Source: Cannabis sativa
Taxonomy: Eukaryota; Streptophyta; Magnoliopsida; Rosales; Cannabaceae
Assembly: GCF_029168945.1 (NCBI RefSeq)
Contig: NC_083606.1
Coordinates: 13,852,041-13,916,040 of the forward strand
DNA: 64,000 bases
Direction of reading: 5' to 3'
Shown piece after piece: positions 35,002-46,478 of this stretch (the stretch's first letter is position 1; each line of letters starts with the position of its first letter). The translations under genes were made by a program, and so were the position numbers. Below the pieces are notes generated by a model, which saw only the letters and a program-made list of their open reading frames with translations, was not told the DNA's origin and ran no database searches.

Positions 35002-35756
35002 ATTTAGTTTGGTGGAATCTAATGATATTAGTAATGGTAGTAATCCAGTGGAATAAGAATGGTAATGAGAATTGATTAAAATATTTAGTTTCTTGCTAAA
35101 ATAAATATTAGAATAAGTGATGAATTTACAAAATTATCCCCACTTTAATTTGTTCTTACATAAAAAGGGTATTTGAGCCTTTTTTAAATTTATTTTATTT
35201 AATATTGGATTAATATCATTTTAGACACTATGTTTTGTAAAAATTACTGATTGGACCATTTGTTATGTTAAATGATAAAATGGACTTTGTATTTCTAAAA
35301 TAGTATAAATAGGATCCTGAGCTCAATTTTTTAGATAATTTTTCTTAATATAACCGACTTTAAAATAATTCCTACCACGAACAGAAAAAGAAAATGTAAT
35401 CAGCTTTGTAATAACATCTCTATATCATTTTATTATTAAGTTTTATTTTGATAAGAAATTAACTTAGGGGTACTATTTAGTACTATTTTGAAAAATACAG
35501 GATTCAATTTGACATTTAACAAAACAGAATGTCCAATCAGTAATTTTTACAACACACAGAGTCTAAAATGGAATTTACCTTTTAATATTTGTGATATAAT
35601 TCTCATTACATAACTTCTCCAATTTAATAAAGATTCTAATACGTAATAATAACTATTATATTGTATTCTATCTCATTACATCACTTTTAAAAGAAAATCA
35701 AAGATTATAACAATAATTTTGATTTTATTAAAATTTTAATTACATCAAACTAAATA
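35002..35756. mobile_element. Possible older TIR element split by a MITE
   Basis: atttagtttggtggaat near 35002 is mirrored by attacatcaaactaaat near 35740-35756. The arms also share aatggtaatgag / ctcattacatcac-like words. The MITE 35207-35580 lies between them. No clean target duplication is found. Confidence 0.35.
35207..35580. mobile_element. Mutator-type MITE with perfect 9-bp duplication
   Basis: Inverted arms of about 100 bases (cattttagacactatgtttt, then gtaaaaattactgattgga, mirrored on the right). It is flanked by tttaatatt at 35198-35206 and again at 35581-35589, an exact 9-bp target duplication. No coding capacity. Confidence 0.85.
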
Positions 35757-35892
35757 TGATAAAAGTAAAACATATGATTAATTAACAGATTTTCATGGGG
35801 TTAAGTGCCTTGTATGTCCCCACACTTAGTATATATGCGTATACGATATTGAATACTTTTAATTGTTATGAGTACCACAAAAAATGAAATAT

Positions 35893-36220
35893 CACTACAA
35901 AATTTTTTAATTTTAGTGACAACAAAATTTGTCATTAAAAGTAAAAAAAATTGTAACTAATTATAAATTATCATTCTTATATTGTGACTAAAAAGTTCGT
36001 GATAAAATGTATTAGTCACAAAAATCATAATTTGTTGTGATTAAATATATTTTTAATCACAATATTTGTTGTGACTAAAACTAAATTAATGACAACTTGT
36101 AACTAAAGACTATATTTTGGTCACAAGTAACATTTTATTGTGACTAAAAGTCACATTTAGTTAAAAAAAATTATGTTTTAATTAAAAAATTATCACTAAA
36201 AATAACAATTTTTTATAGTG
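35893..36220. mobile_element. CACTA-type MITE, copy 2
   Basis: Starts cactacaaaattttttaatt and ends aacaattttttatagtg; the interior matches 30515-30847. The flanks do not show a clear 3-bp duplication. Confidence 0.75.
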
Positions 36221-36961
36221 GTAATTTAATATAAATAATATAATGTATACGTGTGTGTATATATATAGTTGTTTTGTGAGAGATTCCTTACTGTAATTGG
36301 ACTAATTAAGAAACAATTTCTGATCAGAAGATTTTGTAATAATGAAACATACATATCTTTTTTATTTGCCCAGCACATAGCAAGTGGGAGTATTTAAATA
36401 ATACATAACTGAATATTATTTATGAGTTTTATTGGTTTTTTTGTCGCTCTGACACTGCCAATCAAAGAAGAAAATACATTTATATGTACTGTATATATAC
36501 ATGGTTGTGGTGATTATGATTTTATATATACATAGATTAATAATGTGTGCAACTAAATTTTAACCAATTATATTTATTTAAATTGGGATATTTAGAAAAA
36601 TTTAAATAATATACTATAGAGAGAGATGTAAATAAAGGAGACCAATCACATCAAAGTGAAGCAAGCAGAAAGAATCACGGATTGTAGAAAGGCACAAAAA
36701 AACCAGCTTCTTCTAATTAATGGATATTATATATCCTTTCACCATTCATTCACGGACGTACATATTAACCAAAACTCAACAATACATCACCACCATGCAT
36801 TCATATATATCATCATATTCATCTCTCTCTCTCTCTCTCTATCCCTATCATCATATTCATCTCTCTCTAAATGCTTCACATGGTTTGCCTAGCTGTATTG
36901 ATCTCTTTTCCAAATTAGCCCTTCTATATTTAATATATGGGAGCTAATACATATTAGTTTT
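36221..36961. other. AT-rich spacer with small CT microsatellite
   Basis: Contains a (tc)n run at about 36822-36840. No gene is recognised; the open frames of 75-78 codons around the run are repeat-driven. Confidence 0.5.
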
Positions 36962-37426
36962 TGTTAGATTATAATATAAAATAAAAATAAAGTATATGTG
37001 AACAATATATAATGCGGAAAAACTACAGACATATTACGTATATGTAATGAAAAGACCGAAATATCTCCAGTTATTAATTAATGTTTGAGCTTCAATCCCT
37101 GCAATATAGCGTATGGGAATTCAGGCTTCCTCACTCTTTCAACTCTCTTTAAATAGAATTTTGCTGTTTTCACAGAATGAGTAAAGAGTTCGAAGACCGA
37201 GACCCTATATTTATAGGTGAGATACTTTATGAGTATCTGCGCTACATTAATTGTCAAAATATTTTGACAATTAATTGAAAAATCAAATCACGTAATGAAT
37301 ATTAAAATCTGACTATATATAGAATACCACGTAATTAATTTTGTCCAAATTAAATGAATATAAAATATTTATTTATCTCAAAATTAATTAATTTTATTTT
37401 ATTCCTTAAGTAAAAATATTCTAATA
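36962..37426 (-). repeat. 3' LTR of the outer Copia element (465 bp)
   Basis: The plus-strand left end is TGTTAGATTATAATA. The right end ..attctaata abuts ttctcccagtt, on the minus strand AACTGGGAGAA, a polypurine tract. The first dinucleotide of the element strand is TA, not TG, a point change. A TATA-like CCTATAAATATAGGG is on the minus strand near 37203-37217. Confidence 0.65.
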
Positions 37427-37715
37427 TTCTCCCAGTTAGTCAATATTTAGACTGAAACATTTAAACATAACGTTCCTCATTATATAATAAACATATGATG
37501 AATCATAGCGATATGTCCTCATTATGAGTCGAGTGTTGTCTTTCATGTTTACAATATATTTACTATTTAACAATGTACTTAAGCGAATAAACCCTAAACC
37601 TCATGTTTATTATTCAGGTCCTCTAAAATTTTCTCAAATATAAAACTAAAATGCACATAAATATGAGAAAATATCAAAATAAGAGTTTCATTAATAATAA
37701 CTTTATTTGTACAAA

Positions 37716-37841
37716 TTACATAAAGGAACCAAGCTCCATATTCTCTACCTGATCTTTGAATTTATGAAGTGGCAAGCCTTTTGTGATAAGATCGACAATC
37801 ATCAATTCAATGCTAATGTGTTGAATGACCACTTTATTTTC
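37716..37841 (-). pseudogene. RNase H C-terminus of the outer Copia
   Basis: The minus strand reads HISIELMIVDLITKGLPLHK and KFKDQVENMELGSFM, then TAA at 37718-37716. This is the usual Copia end block (..DPLTKGLP..). The reading frame is cut by the SIRE insertion at 37842. Confidence 0.75.
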
Positions 37842-38974
37842 TGAAAAATCGTGTTTTTGCAAATGTCAATTGTATATAAGAAAATATAAAAACTGGAAGT
37901 GTTTGCAGCAGCAGAAAATAATTCTGCTACAACAAAACTGAACAGGCAGAATATAAAATATTTGCAGAAAAATAAATAACTTGACACAAGAGATTTATAC
38001 GTGGTATCAGTGTTCTCACGAACACTCCTAGTCCACGGGGCCACGCCCAAAGAATGAAATCAATTAATAAAGTATCAAAATTACAAAGACAATTGACTTA
38101 AACAAGTTTAGACTCCCTCTAAAGTATTATCACAATCCTTTGTAATCCACTTTATGAATCTGACTTCTTGAAACACCTTCAAGCAAGCCCGAACTCCCTT
38201 CGTCTTTGAAGTGTGAGTGCTTACTTCCTCCCGAAGTAAGGCTTCAACAAGTCTTCTCTAGAAGACCAAGTGCTTACTTCCTCCCGAAGTAAGGCTTTAT
38301 CAAGTCTTCTCCCGAAGACCAATCTCTTGTTCAGTCAAGTAGTTCTTCACAACCTCTAGGATAGAGTAAGAACAGAAATAGAACAACTAGAACCTATATG
38401 AACAACTAGGCTCTCACAAAACAAAGAAACACTCTCTTCTCTCAAAAGATAAATGCAAAAAATGAATAATGGAAGAGGTAATTCGAATGGTTGCTCTTTA
38501 GGCTCTATTTATAGAACATAGAAACCAAAGAGGCAACCACAAGTTCGAATTAGCAGCTGTACAAAAACTTTCTTAAGAACACACGATCTGCTCCATCAGA
38601 TTTGGATGCTGACGCAGCAGATCTGACCAGAAACGGGAAACTTGCTAAAATCGGGTCCGATCCTCTATCAATGCTTGATTCCTGCCAAAAACAGATTAGA
38701 TATTCTGATTGTATCAAGATACAATCGAAATTAATAAGGAAAATGCAATAATCAAAGTTTCCCTAAAAAAGATAACTTTCCAAAAGAGAATTCCTTCTCT
38801 TTGGAGAAGTTTTCAACAAAGGAAAGTTCAACTGAAAGAGCAACTTTTCAAACAAGGAAAAGAGCAACTAAAACCCGAATTTATAAGGTAAGAATCCCAA
38901 TATGAATGCTCAACAATCTTACCATAAATGGAAAAATTATTTTGTCAACTAACTTGCCAAAAAAGGACTTTACA
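37842..38974 (-). repeat. 3' LTR of the SIRE-type element (1133 bp)
   Basis: Plus-strand start TGAAAAATCGTGTTTTTGC and end ..ggactttaca. It matches 63212-64000 closely. Directly right of it the minus strand has the polypurine tract TGCCAAAGGGGGACA (38976-38990). TATA box TCTATAAATAGAG on the minus strand near 38503-38515. A 'cttacttcctcccgaagtaag' unit occurs twice (near 38220 and 38273); each copy can fold on itself. Confidence 0.88.
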
Positions 38975-39293
38975 ATGTCCCCCTTTGGCACTTTAGATGA
39001 ACAAAATAATTTTTAACATAAAGTACCTGCAAGGCAAAGTTAGCAAGAGCAAAAGATACTACTCCCCCTGAGTAACACAATCGAAAATCACAAGAAACCA
39101 AAAACATGCTAACTTTAAAAGATATGTTCACAAGTACTAACCAACCACAACTCTCCCTGGAAAAAGGGTCCAGAGTTGGGCAACAAACAAATTAAAAATA
39201 AATATCTCTCCCCCTTTTTGTTTATCGAAATGCCAAAGTAAACAAAGAAAGAAAAATAGATATAAGTTCAATCAAAAGCAAAGAAGAAACAAC

Positions 39294-40856
39294 TTAGTCT
39301 CGGTAGAGTTTAATCAAAGAAGAAAGTTGCTTGGACATCTCATGCTGGACTTCTTCCATTGCTCCAAGGCGATTGTGCACATTCTGAAGTTCGGACTTGA
39401 CTTCCAAGAGTTCTGCTGCAGCAGAACTTGAACATGCAGCAGCAGAAGCAGCACCAGCACCAGCCTTTGGCCGTTTTTGAAACACACCATCAAAGTATTC
39501 AGAGGGCTGGAATGTAGGTCCACTGATAGGAGGCTCAAGTGTTTCATGAGATTGGGCCACATTCTTCTGAGAAGATAAAACCTTATAAATTAGATTTGGA
39601 AACACAAGTTTAAAGGTTGGCTTTTTACCTCTTCGGAAGGAGACAATCTGGTTCAGAATGTGGGAGGCCAAATCAATTGAAGTGCCAGAAGTGATGCGGT
39701 ATAAGAGAGAAGCCACATCTTGAGATACTACGGTCTTGTTTGAATTAGGAACCCAATTGCTTAAGGCAAACCGCATAAGAGAAGCATGAACAAAAGTGAG
39801 GTGAGTGATTCGAAGACTCTCCCCTGGTTTCAACTCTGAACGAGCACCCGTGAGTTCATAGTGCATCAACTCACGATCCATGGACATCACTGCATTGGAT
39901 ACATTCTCGAGAAATTGCAAAGCTTGAGCAATATCCTTTTCAGAAAAATAGAACCAATGACCCCTAACATAAACTCTTCGATAAAGTCTAGAATTCTCAT
40001 CAAGGAAATCATCAGTCAAATTAGCATAAAAATCCTTAACAATGTTTGCAATGTATCCAATGAAACCAGTAAGAGTATTTTTCCATTGATGAAATTGAAT
40101 AAACTTTACAATACCATAAACACGATGAGCATGCAAGTCATAGTTCCTCTCACTTTCAAACTTACGGTTTGCATATAAATTCCAGTCACGTTCATTGTCA
40201 CGATAATAAAATCGAGGACAGCCAGAAAGAGAGGAAGGGACATTACCAGAAGAAGGATCTTCCATGGGCTGCTTGCCTTTGGCAGCAGCAGAGGCCTTTG
40301 CTGCAGAAGCAGATTTTGGTTGAGGAAGCTCTGGCTTGAGTTCTCTATCCTCACTGTCCTTCTCAGAGTGAAGAGACACTGATTTGTCTGAAGAAACTTC
40401 CATTGGATCCTCTTCTTCTGAACTGGAACTTGATGAGGCCGAGGGTGGATTAGTCTTGAGTTTCTTCTTGGCTGGAGGGACTGTCTTATCACGAGATTGA
40501 GAGGCTCGAAGTTCCTTCTCAGCAGAGGCTTGCTGGGCTCGAGTTCGAGTAGAAGGGCCTGTTGGAGTGGAGCCAGGCATTGATGCAGCAAGAGGGGGAA
40601 TTGCCAACGGAGGAGGAGATTCCTTCAAAGATTCAGATGAAGAAGACCAGGTGCGAAGAGGTCTTACCGATTTGCGAGAAACTTGCTTGGGTGGACGTTT
40701 TGGCTTCTCGGTTTGAGATTCACGCTGGGGAAGCGATGAATCTCCAGGCTTTGCAACAGCAGGAGGATGAACTGAAGCACCAGGGGGAGCATTGGAAGGA
40801 GTTGCAAGGGTTTCTTCCAATTTTTTAGAGTGCCCTAGATTCTTGGTTCTCACCAT
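39294..40856 (-). CDS. SIRE accessory ORF ('plant transposon protein' domain)
   Basis: An open frame of 520 codons from MVRTKNLGHSKK (40856) to the stop at 39294; it is open 15 codons further upstream (40901), but the inner ATG begins the protein-like part. About 200 residues of Pro/Ser/Glu/Lys-rich low-complexity sequence come first. A folded domain follows (ANIVKDFYANLTDDF, VYVRGHWFYFSEKDIAQAL, LTFVHASLMRFALSNWVP, LASHILNQIVSFRRGKKP), then an Ala-rich part and a final coiled-coil-like segment (LEVKSELQNVHNRLGAMEEV). ORFs in this position were called 'env-like', but I see no signal peptide or clear membrane segment. The domain resembles the Athila ORF at 45405-46478. Function unknown. It is uninterrupted although the element's gag-pol is dead. 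Confidence 0.75.
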   Translation of the reverse strand: MVRTKNLGHSKKLEETLATPSNAPPGASVHPPAVAKPGDSSLPQRESQTEKPKRPPKQVSRKSVRPLRTWSSSSESLKESPPPLAIPPLAASMPGSTPTGPSTRTRAQQASAEKELRASQSRDKTVPPAKKKLKTNPPSASSSSSSEEEDPMEVSSDKSVSLHSEKDSEDRELKPELPQPKSASAAKASAAAKGKQPMEDPSSGNVPSSLSGCPRFYYRDNERDWNLYANRKFESERNYDLHAHRVYGIVKFIQFHQWKNTLTGFIGYIANIVKDFYANLTDDFLDENSRLYRRVYVRGHWFYFSEKDIAQALQFLENVSNAVMSMDRELMHYELTGARSELKPGESLRITHLTFVHASLMRFALSNWVPNSNKTVVSQDVASLLYRITSGTSIDLASHILNQIVSFRRGKKPTFKLVFPNLIYKVLSSQKNVAQSHETLEPPISGPTFQPSEYFDGVFQKRPKAGAGAASAAACSSSAAAELLEVKSELQNVHNRLGAMEEVQHEMSKQLSSLIKLYRD

Positions 40857-40901
40857 TTTGGATCTGAAAAAAGGAGAAGAACAGAAACACACAAGAAACA
40901 A

Positions 40902-41991
40902 GAAAGAGGGTTCGGGTAGGTGGTGAGTTAAATGACAAAGATTGGTTTATATAACCTTGGAAGCAAAACAAGAAAAGGAAACCAATTTTGAAAATTTAAA
41001 TGGTAACCGCCAGCCTATGAACACATAAAAGGAAACCGCCCACTCCTCAACTCCTTTCCCTAAGGGAAACTAGAATTGCCAACAATATTTCCAAAAATAA
41101 CTCAATCTTTCAAGAATAAAGACACATTACCATATAAAGATTAATCTTTATTTGGAAATATATCAAAATAAATCAAAGAAGAATGAATGTTGATACTTAC
41201 CATTTAAGCACAAGATTTTCTTAACCCATGAAGCAAGTCACACGCCTCGCTCTTTTTTTATTTTTTATTTTTAGAAACCGAAAATAAAATACAATGTATA
41301 CAATAAATATATGAGATTCTAAACAAGCAATGTAATCTAATATCATTGAAAATTGACAAAATAAAATACATGTTATGCTTTTAACGAAAATAACTAATTA
41401 GTATCTCAAGAGCAAATCATACTTAATTGATGATGAGGAAAAATATATGCATGTTACTAACGATTGTGAACCAGGATTATCAGTTTAATTTAGTAGAGGA
41501 GACTTACAAATTTGAACACACTTGTCAGACATAAGTGTGTGCAGTGAAAATAGGATCATTGTCCTTGGCAAGATTTTTCATTTTCGCCTTTTTCAATTTG
41601 ATCCCGCAACTGGATGCTATCACACCATACTGAAGGTAGCCCTTTTCTATATAGTAGTGCATCCTCATCATAGTTGCTAATTACAATGTTCCAGCTTACT
41701 CAAAAGATGGCTTTCACACCTCAGTATGGGTAGCTCTATTCCAGCAAGGGGCCTTACAAGACTAAAACAAAAATTGCTCAACTTTGTATAAGTACAATAT
41801 TTAATCCTAGTCACAAACAAGGAGTAACATGAACCTTTTAACACAACATCACAAAGTATGATAAGAATGAGATCCTAAATAATTTTAATCTAAAAGCATA
41901 AACATGATTTGTCAAAATACAATGATAGGAGATTAAAAGCTAGAGAAGAATCACATAACACTATTGTACAAAAATTATGAACATGATAAAA
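40902..41991 (-). other. SIRE spacer between RNase H and accessory ORF
   Basis: About 1.1 kb without an open frame, lying between the pol stop (41992) and the accessory ORF. It probably supplies the promoter or splice acceptor for that ORF, but no site can be assigned. Confidence 0.45.
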
Positions 41992-42344
41992 TTAAATAAT
42001 GCAAACTCCCAAAGACTTTCTGAGGGAGTCAAAGCGACTTGCATCTAGGGCCTTTGTGAAAATATCAGCTAATTGTTTTTCAGTATCAACATATTCTAAT
42101 TGCAATGATTTATTTTCAACAAGTTCCCTGATAAAGTGATGTTCTATATCAATGTGCTTTGTTCTAGAATGTTGAATAGGATTTTTGGAAATATTTATGG
42201 CACTAGTGTTATCACAAAAAGTAGTCAAAACACCCAATTCAAATCCATAATCAATCAACATTTGTTTCAACCACAATAGTTGATAGTACAACAACTGCCA
42301 ACAGCTATGTACTCAGCTTCGGCAGTGGACAAGGAGATGGAATT
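41992..42344 (-). pseudogene. SIRE RNase H, C-terminal part
   Basis: The minus strand reads, from the insertion point, the block SISLSTAEAEYIAVGSCC, then a one-base frameshift near 42285, then QLLWLKQMLIDYGFE, TTFCDNTSAINISKNP, SRTKHIDIEHHFIRELVE and the end block DIFTKALDASRFDSLRKSLG with stop at 41992. The upstream half of the domain is at 58654 onward. The split lies just before the conserved TAEAEY, and GAATT (42340-42344) is the left target duplication. Confidence 0.85.
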
Positions 42345-43874
42345 TGTTGTGAAAATTATATTGCTTTATAATTGCGCAAGTGTACACAATCACAAACAAG
42401 TAATACAATGATAAGTAAATCAAAGTTCGTCTCCACAGGGACTTTTTACTAAATAATGTTGAATCAACTAAAAGTAATTCCAAGAATTTCAAATAAAAAT
42501 AAAATAAAGTCACACATTAATTCACGAGAAAAATTTATAGCCTTGAATCTAAACTTGAGAACTAATTTTTTTAACTAAATAAACTAAAAATAAGAAACTA
42601 AAAGTGATTAAAATGGTGGTAATTTCAGATTAGGAAAATAGACTTGGGTGATTAATTTCCACTTGTATGTCCCAGTTGATACAGCAATGACCCAGCAATG
42701 ATTCAGCAATCCTGGCAGAGTTAACAAATTTCAACAAAAACCAGCAAGCTTTTTCCAAAACTTGCAACTAACCATTCATAATCTCACAATGCATTCCTAC
42801 ATCAGTTTAGATCACAAATAGCCCAATAAAGCATCAAATCCTTAGTTATACATGGTAGCAAAATATTCCTATTTCACTACTAATTAATACCTAAAAGTAA
42901 AGGTAAAAATCATGCATCAATTAGAAGGGTTCAACTAGGTCTTACTTTTCCAAGTAAGATCTAGCTTGCTAAATGTTAAAGATGGCCAAAAATTAACATT
43001 CATTCAACATTTCATCACAACTAATTGAACTAAGCCAAGATTACTTCATCATTGCAAAATCAAAACACTAGTCCATACAAGGGTTTATAACCACCCAAAT
43101 CTCAAAAAAGTTTAGTTCATAGCTGAAATTTGAAACTCAAAACCAGAAAGTATGTTGTTCATGAAGTTAAAGAAAAGCTTAAAGTGAAGAAAATGATACA
43201 AAACGAAGTGGAGAGCAAGAGAGATGAGTGTTGAGCTCAAATCCTTCTTTGAATGTTGCCTTCTTCTCCTTCTTCTCAATCTTCTTCTTCTTTGTACTCT
43301 TCTTCCTTCTTTGTACTTAGAAACTTTCTTTTCTCTGCTGTATTTTTCGTACTGGTATTCAAGTGCAGCCACCTTTTTTTAATTCATCCTCTCCTTTTCT
43401 TTTTGTTCCCCAATTAGGGTAACAAAGTTTACCCTAATTGGAAATCCCAATCATCACCCACTTGTCCTTCATTTTCCACATGTTTGTTGAGTCAATAGCC
43501 AAATTCCGCCACCTCAGCTCGTTTTTCTTTTCATTAAAGCCAGCTGGACATTCTGCCAAAATAAACTTACTGGGCTGACAAATTGCTACGCGATGAGTGC
43601 TACAGCAATGCCAGTCAGCAATAATCATTTTCCTGCTCCTTTTTCTCCTTGTCCCAAACATTTTCAAATACCTATTCTTGTATTTTTTTCTGCTTAAAAC
43701 ACATAAAAACAATAACATAAGTCTATTTAACACTTACTAACACACACACTTTCATTTATTACAAAGACATAACAAACTAGACACAATTACACAATATAAA
43801 CATTAATTGATCCACAATTCACATTAAATTCAAGCTTAAAGATATGATAATAACTCTAAATCTTAGAGTTATCA
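42345..43874 (-). repeat. 3' LTR of the full Athila (1530 bp)
   Basis: Plus-strand start TGTTGTGAAAATTATATTGC and end ..agagttatca. It contains cctggcagag at 42711-42720, shared with the third LTR (57095-58625) but not with the 5' LTR. Confidence 0.93.
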
Positions 43875-45404
43875 ACACCCCAAACTTAGAATCTTGCTCG
43901 TCCTCGAGCAATGACAACAAAAATTAAACAACAAAAAGCACACAACAAATTTACACTAAGACTCACACACAAGACACATGAGAGATTCTATAGAAATTTA
44001 AAATGGCCTAGCGAACATTGACGCTCTAAGAAAAAATGGAATTAAATGGAATATGAAATTGCTTGCCGTAACGTTGTATGCTGCCCCTTTAATATTTTTG
44101 TCATTGGATAACATTAATATTTCCCAAAAGTCACCTAATCAACAATTTATACAAGTATATCCCACCTAAACTTCGAACTTCTCTCCAATTACCTTAAAAT
44201 TTTTTTCTTATATTCATTTCAGCTCCATAAGTTGAATTAGTGCACTCCTCTCCACTAATGTAGTCTAAACTTATCCCCTTGATCAATAGGACTTAATTAG
44301 GCTTGTAATGCTAGGCTTGGGTTAGGGTATGGTAAAGGATGTATTTTAGCTTGCTCAACACCTAACCACTTCACTTGTCAAAAACCGAGCCTCTTCCATA
44401 ATTTTTTTTTCTTTTGACTCACTTCCCTAATTCATTATACTCACAAGTACTTGATATTAAAATTAACTTCTCTTGCTATGTTTATTTTTTTTTTTTTTCG
44501 CTTCAAATGGGTGGAACACCCCAAACTTAGTTGCAAGAATATATATACATATATACTTATTATTATTATTATTTTTTTTTTTTTTTAAAGCCAAAAAGGA
44601 ATTTAGTACTATAGTATACTTATATATAGCAAGAGAAAGTTATTAAAAATGCATACTAATAAACCTTGTGAGCTAATTCCCCCACCCCAAACTTACAACC
44701 CAACATTGTCCCCAATGTGGCTAAAAGTATAATCTTGAATTAGCTCGCCACAAATTACACTCACCGTACTCACCCCAAACTTAATGTGAAACTTGGCTCT
44801 TGACAAGTGAGCAATTAAGTTAGGACATATGTAGAAATGCAATTTAAGAGTGGCATTAGATGTATGATTGGGTTGCACAACAAAAAGAGGCTAAACGGCT
44901 CAAACTTGGGTGCCTAGGGAAAAATTGATTTTATAGGGAAGGTTAGAAAGGCTCAAACGTCCAAGGATGGCCTAAATCATCTCTAAGGGACAAGTCTAGC
45001 TAGGATTTCGCTTCAAGGAGATGCACTAACCAATTCTAGATGCTAAAAGTATATTGGAAATAATCGTATGAGAAATGCAAAGCATGGTGGAAAAATGCAA
45101 GTATAAACTAGTGAGGAGAGACTAAGGGAAACATCCATAATATCCAACAATGCAACATGATAAGGCAACAAGTAAAAGTAGGCAGCAACAATAATGGAAT
45201 GGGCGGAAAGTATCATCATCGAGCAGAGCACTAGGCCACTGAAAAACGCATAAATCTCTCAATGTCAAACTAACAATCACATAAACAGCATAAAATAAAA
45301 GTTTCCAACACAAAAGACAACACACAATGAGCACAAGACAATTTAAACACAAACAACACAAAACAGAAAAATATAAAATAGCTTAGGTATGAGAAAAACT
45401 CCCT
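43875..45404 (-). other. Athila 3' non-coding region with repeated polypurine-like motif
   Basis: 1.5 kb without coding capacity. The word caccccaaactta(g), on the element strand (C)TAAGTTTGGGGTG, occurs at 43876-43889 (the true polypurine tract next to the LTR), 44517-44530, 44683-44695 and 44771-44783. Further copies are at 48104-48117 and, shortened, near 48363. Confidence 0.7.
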
Positions 45405-46478
45405 CTACTCGGAGTCCTCGTGGGGCTCCTCGGTGTTCGAAGCTGATGGGCCTCCCCACGGGTCTAGAACATGCTGAGGGAAGTCCGGGAACTTGGGATC
45501 AAAACGGGGCGTAGTCCTCTTGAATGCACGCTCCATGACGACGTCACGCTTCTGCTCATAATCCCACATCGCGTGCAATCGATCACACATTTGTTGTTGC
45601 ACTTGCTCAAAGCGATCAAAGCGATCTACGGGAGGCTCCGTGGCTGAAGACGCCGCTGGGGTAGGCGTTGTTTTCGGGGCTCGAGGTGGACCGAAATTTA
45701 TAGGCCCCCGAGGATTCAGAGCGCCTTCTTCCTTCCACATGGGTACACCCGCCTTGCGGCAAAGAGCAGTGATGGTAGCAGGGAGAAATAACTTCCCCTT
45801 CCCCCTGTGTGCACAATCAGCAATCTCTTGGGCAAGGACAGCCCCGACGTCAACATCCCAGCCCATTCTAATGCAATAGAGCATCCAGGCGCGGTCTCTG
45901 CTGACGGTCGAATCATGTGAAGTAGGGCAGAGAGCAGTTTGCACGAATGTATACCAACATTTCAACTCGTGCTCCAAATCAGTGCGCCGAAATCGAAGAT
46001 TGCCATAACTATCCAAACTCCATTCAGATCCTGGCTTAGCGAGCGTCGGCATCATGTCACCCACAGTCTCGTCGCTCACCTGCCCTTTTTGCGCGGAGTA
46101 TTGGCACTCGACAGAGCTTAACCCAAACAGGTCATTGATTGCTGCAGCTGAAAATGAGACTGGGACTTCACGCACCACCACTACAGTGGGCCATTCTTGG
46201 GATAGGAAGTTAGCGTAAAATTCCTTGACAACTTCCATGACCGCTTGCTCTCTTTGTTGGACAAAAAGTCCCCAATCTCGCTGATGAATCGTTGCACTGA
46301 CCCATTCGGGCAACTCATCAATGTCCTCAATATCGGCTACTAATCCACGCTCCATATAAAATTCCCGATTGTCCACCATCTCATGATACTTTGTCTCAGC
46401 TGCCGGGCAATGAAACTTAGGAATTTCATGCAGTGACTTCTTTTTATTCTTGTTGGCGGTCTTCTTAACTTTGGGCAT
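45405..46478 (-). CDS. Athila accessory ORF ('plant transposon protein' domain)
   Basis: An open frame of 357 codons starting MPKVKKTANKNKKKS, a basic N-terminus that could act as a nuclear localisation signal. The main domain shows WVSATIHQRDWGLF, AVMEVVKEFYANFLSQEWP, VREVPVSFSAAAINDLFGLS, CWYTFVQTALCPTSHDSTVS, RAWMLYCIRMGWDVDVGAVL and KLFLPATITALCRKAGVP, followed by a Pro/Thr-rich stretch and a Glu-rich end. No signal peptide or membrane segment is visible, so an envelope role is not supported here. It is in the ORF3 position of Athila elements. Function unknown. Confidence 0.8.
   Translation of the reverse strand: MPKVKKTANKNKKKSLHEIPKFHCPAAETKYHEMVDNREFYMERGLVADIEDIDELPEWVSATIHQRDWGLFVQQREQAVMEVVKEFYANFLSQEWPTVVVVREVPVSFSAAAINDLFGLSSVECQYSAQKGQVSDETVGDMMPTLAKPGSEWSLDSYGNLRFRRTDLEHELKCWYTFVQTALCPTSHDSTVSRDRAWMLYCIRMGWDVDVGAVLAQEIADCAHRGKGKLFLPATITALCRKAGVPMWKEEGALNPRGPINFGPPRAPKTTPTPAASSATEPPVDRFDRFEQVQQQMCDRLHAMWDYEQKRDVVMERAFKRTTPRFDPKFPDFPQHVLDPWGGPSASNTEEPHEDSE

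Larger units (their letters stand above)
36962..37841 (-). mobile_element. 3' end of an outer Copia element
   Basis: A 3' LTR (36962-37426), polypurine tract (37427-37437) and the last codons of RNase H (37716-37841) of a Copia element on the minus strand. It stops abruptly at 37841, where the SIRE-type element begins. Its remainder should lie beyond the right window edge. It is thus the host of the nested insertions. Confidence 0.75.
37842..42344 (-). mobile_element. SIRE-type Copia element, 3' part
   Basis: Holds the 3' LTR (37842-38974), an accessory ORF (40856 to 39294) and the end of RNase H (42294 to 41992). The 5' part is at 58626-64000; both were one element before the Athila unit entered at 42345. 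A long accessory ORF between pol and the 3' LTR is the hallmark of SIRE/Maximus elements. The 5' LTR runs off the window, so the target duplication cannot be checked. Confidence 0.88.

Noticed and set aside
43112..43733. Frames of 86 and 99 codons repeated identically at three places
   Set aside because: They lie inside the three Athila LTRs; their identity reflects the LTR copies, not conserved genes.
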